Origin: Heterocephalus glaber
Lineage: Eukaryota; Chordata; Mammalia; Rodentia; Bathyergidae
Direction: 5' to 3'
Assembly (NCBI RefSeq): GCF_000247695.1
Contig: NW_004624748.1
Coordinates: 9,748,482-9,812,481, forward strand
DNA length: 64,000 nt
The translations under genes and the position numbers were made by a program. Of this stretch, positions 62,101 through 64,000 are shown in pieces. The notes under the pieces were generated by a model that saw only the letters and a list, made by a program, of their open reading frames with translations, was not told the origin of the DNA and did no database searches. Each line of letters starts with the position of its first letter. Within the stretch, counting starts at the first letter, position 1.

Positions 62101-62195
62101 AGGGTTTTGGGGTTTTTTTGGTACCGGGGATCGAACCCAAGTCCTTGGACTTGTGCAGCAGGTGTCGAGACCACTGAGCTAAATCCCCAGCCCCT
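62101..62195 (-). mobile_element. young ID SINE, first of a double unit
   Basis: GGTACCGGGGATCGAACCCA ... GAGCTAAATCCCCAGCCCC. Left target site AAGACATATCTTTTAAA at 62084-62100, next copy at 62196-62210. Confidence 0.95.
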
Positions 62196-62210
62196 AAGAC
62201 ATATCTTTTA

Positions 62211-62269
62211 TTTATTTGTTTGTTTGTTTGTTTTGGCGGCAGAACCACTGAGCTAAATTCCCAGCCCCT
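62211..62269 (-). mobile_element. partial ID SINE, second of a double unit
   Basis: (TTTG)n tail joined to GGCGGCAGAACCACTGAGCT and AAATTCCCAGCCCCT: tail and 5' half present, middle missing. A third copy of the target site follows at 62270-62286. Confidence 0.92.
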
Positions 62270-62560
62270 AAGACATATCTTTTAAATAAAGGAATTTTTC
62301 AAAACCAGTAAAGTCATGTTTAAAACACCATATGCATTATTCTAAGATTTTTTGTTAGGGCTGCTATAGAATAAGACAAATGTGCTTTTGTGATCATAGT
62401 AAATATCTCAGATTGTTTTAAAGGAGTAATCTCACAAACAATACCTAGGGAAAATAATAGGGCACTTAAGAGCAGGTTAAAAAAAAAGTCAGTGTAAAGA
62501 TAAAATTGCAAGGGTAGTTTCCTAAAAGCACACAAATTTCTTCTGATAAAAGAGAGGAGA

Positions 62561-62673
62561 GGGCCGGGGATTTAGCTCAGTGGTTCCAGTGCCTGCCTCG
62601 AAAGCGCAAGGATCAAACTCGGGAGTTTGATCCCTGGTACCAAAAAAACCCAAAAAAAAACAAAAAAAAAAAA
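62561..62673 (+). mobile_element. ID SINE with internal inverted duplication
   Basis: GGGCCGGGGATTTAGCTCAG body, but before the B box the extra segment GATCAAACTCGG mirrors GAGTTTGATC (62611-62632). A-rich tail. Confidence 0.93.
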
Positions 62674-63182
62674 GGAGGAGAAACAAAAGAAGGCAGAGGA
62701 AAGTTGGGGAGAGGAGGAAAAAAAACAGCTACCAGCAGGGTAAAGGGTTCTGGTCATTCCTATTGGCTCCTCCCCCTAAAATTATCCATTTTATAACTTT
62801 AATATCATCAGTAGTTACACCAAATACAGTAGTTTGTCCACTAAAAGTAACAGTGTCACTTGCTAACTAGGTTTTTTATCTGAATACTACTGACATTACA
62901 GGCTGGATGATTCCTTCTTGTAGGGCTTTCTTGTGCACTGCAGAATGTTTAGCATCACTAGGTATCAGTAGTATGCCACCACATGTAACAATCAAAAATG
63001 TCTCTTCTAGACGTTGCCAGAAGTCACCCACTACATTAAATGTTAATATAAATTTACATCTAGAAAGGTGTAAGTTAATAACATTCATAATTTGCAAATA
63101 ATGACCACACTGATCCTTTTTGTTTCCGTAGGGCAAACCGAACAACTTATGAAGGAACTAAGATTTATAATAAATGAAAAAA

Positions 63183-63219
63183 CTATATATCACTTTGATA
63201 AAGTCAAAGTGATATATAG
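63183..63219. repeat. perfect inverted repeat, 16-bp arms, 5-base loop
   Basis: CTATATATCACTTTGA (63183-63198), loop TAAAG, then its exact reverse complement (63204-63219). Confidence 0.97.
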
Positions 63220-63755
63220 CCTCACAGAATCTTAGGAGATAAAAGCTACAAAAGTAATGATGGGGAAGGGGTACAATTATATAAAGTGAAATTGTGTCTC
63301 TTTACAAAAGTAATTTGCTTATAATCACTGACAGCACATTTTAAAGATCTATCATAAATCCTTAAAGCTGGGCAGGCCTACAAAGGGTTTGTTATATTAC
63401 TCTATTTCAGTGTATATTTGAAATGTTCCAAAATAAAAAATGAAATTTTTCCATTCTATTACTCTTTTTAAATGTTTCCTATTATTCATAAAATTGACCT
63501 CATACCCAGGCTCTAAACACTACCACGATGATGATTAAGGGCACAAGCTTAAATGCTGCAAGATATTGGTCAAGTTATAGCCTACGTAAACCTCATCTCT
63601 GTTATCAAGAAAATAACAATATTGTCTACCACACATCACCACAGCCATCACCACAGTAAACAAACTAAGCACTTAATAGGTTACCTATATCTTTTTGCTT
63701 AATAGCTACTACTTATTAAAAAGTAAAAATATTGCTTAATAAAAAATGTAAACAG

Positions 63756-63840
63756 GGCCAGGGATTTAGCTCAGTGGTTTCACCACCTGCTGCGCAAGCG
63801 GCAAGGACCCGAGTTCGATCCCCGGGACCAAAAAAAAAAA
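63756..63840 (+). mobile_element. young ID SINE
   Basis: GGCCAGGGATTTAGCTCAGT body, GAGTTCGATCCCCGGGACC. Target-site duplication AAAATGTAAACAG at 63743-63755 and 63841-63853. Confidence 0.96.
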
Positions 63841-63887
63841 AAAATGTAAACAGCATATATTTATACACATTATAAAAAAATTTCCTC

Positions 63888-64000
63888 TGCTGGATGTGGT
63901 GGCACAAACCTGTAATCCCAGCTAATTGGGAGGCTGAGTGAAAGCATGAGTTTAAGGCCAGCATGGGCAACTTAGACCCAGTCTCAAGCAAACAAACAAA
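63888..64000 (+). mobile_element. B1 SINE, running to the window end
   Basis: TGCTGGATGTGGTGGCACAA start, CTAATTGGGAGGCTGAGTG core, CCCAGTCTCAAGCAAACAAA end. Confidence 0.88.

Overview
This is a mammalian nuclear window, and its repeats point to a rodent outside the mouse/rat group. It holds about 44 copies of a young tRNA-derived ID-type SINE, many B1 (7SL-derived) SINEs, B1-ID composite SINEs, LINE-1 fragments, MaLR and ERV long terminal repeats and old MIR/L2-type remnants. Intron and repeat DNA fill nearly everything. The young ID subfamily (tail-proximal motif GATCCCCGGTACC, without the extension known from squirrels or kangaroo rats) makes me lean towards a beaver-like rodent. That species call is inference.

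Only two protein-coding pieces can be named. On the plus strand, positions 37078-37857 encode a complete 259-residue BTB/POZ protein that I recognise as KCTD4, in one uninterrupted coding exon with a likely 3' splice site upstream and polyadenylation signals downstream. On the minus strand, 24152-24233 is an 82-bp internal exon of GTF2F2 (RAP30, the small subunit of TFIIF). In human, KCTD4 lies antisense inside an intron of GTF2F2, and that arrangement is seen here: the whole window appears to be GTF2F2 intron with one exon and the nested gene.

Layout: 1-11 kb has SINEs, MaLR LTRs and an ancient repeat. At 10.7-11.3 kb is a solo ERV-type LTR. At 11.85-14.2 kb is a LINE-1 3' portion followed by an mRNA-like, polyadenylated sequence, then another LTR-like element at 14.2-14.9 kb. 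The GTF2F2 exon sits at 24.2 kb between a SINE and a long TG repeat. KCTD4 is at 37 kb. At 48.2 kb is an MLT1-like LTR, and 50.4-53.3 kb is a patchwork of old LINE-1 pieces. The rest is intron with dispersed SINEs.

The sequence is not clean everywhere. There are two runs of N (21073-21231 and 49362-49461), both at the A-tail of a B1 SINE. The second is followed by an Illumina sequencing adapter (about 49488-49549) left in the assembly. I found no sign of a new biological system. The most useful observations are the adapter contamination, the repeat-flanked GTF2F2 exon, a SINE with three target-site copies, a SINE with an internal palindrome, and a possible retrocopy or LINE-1 transduction.
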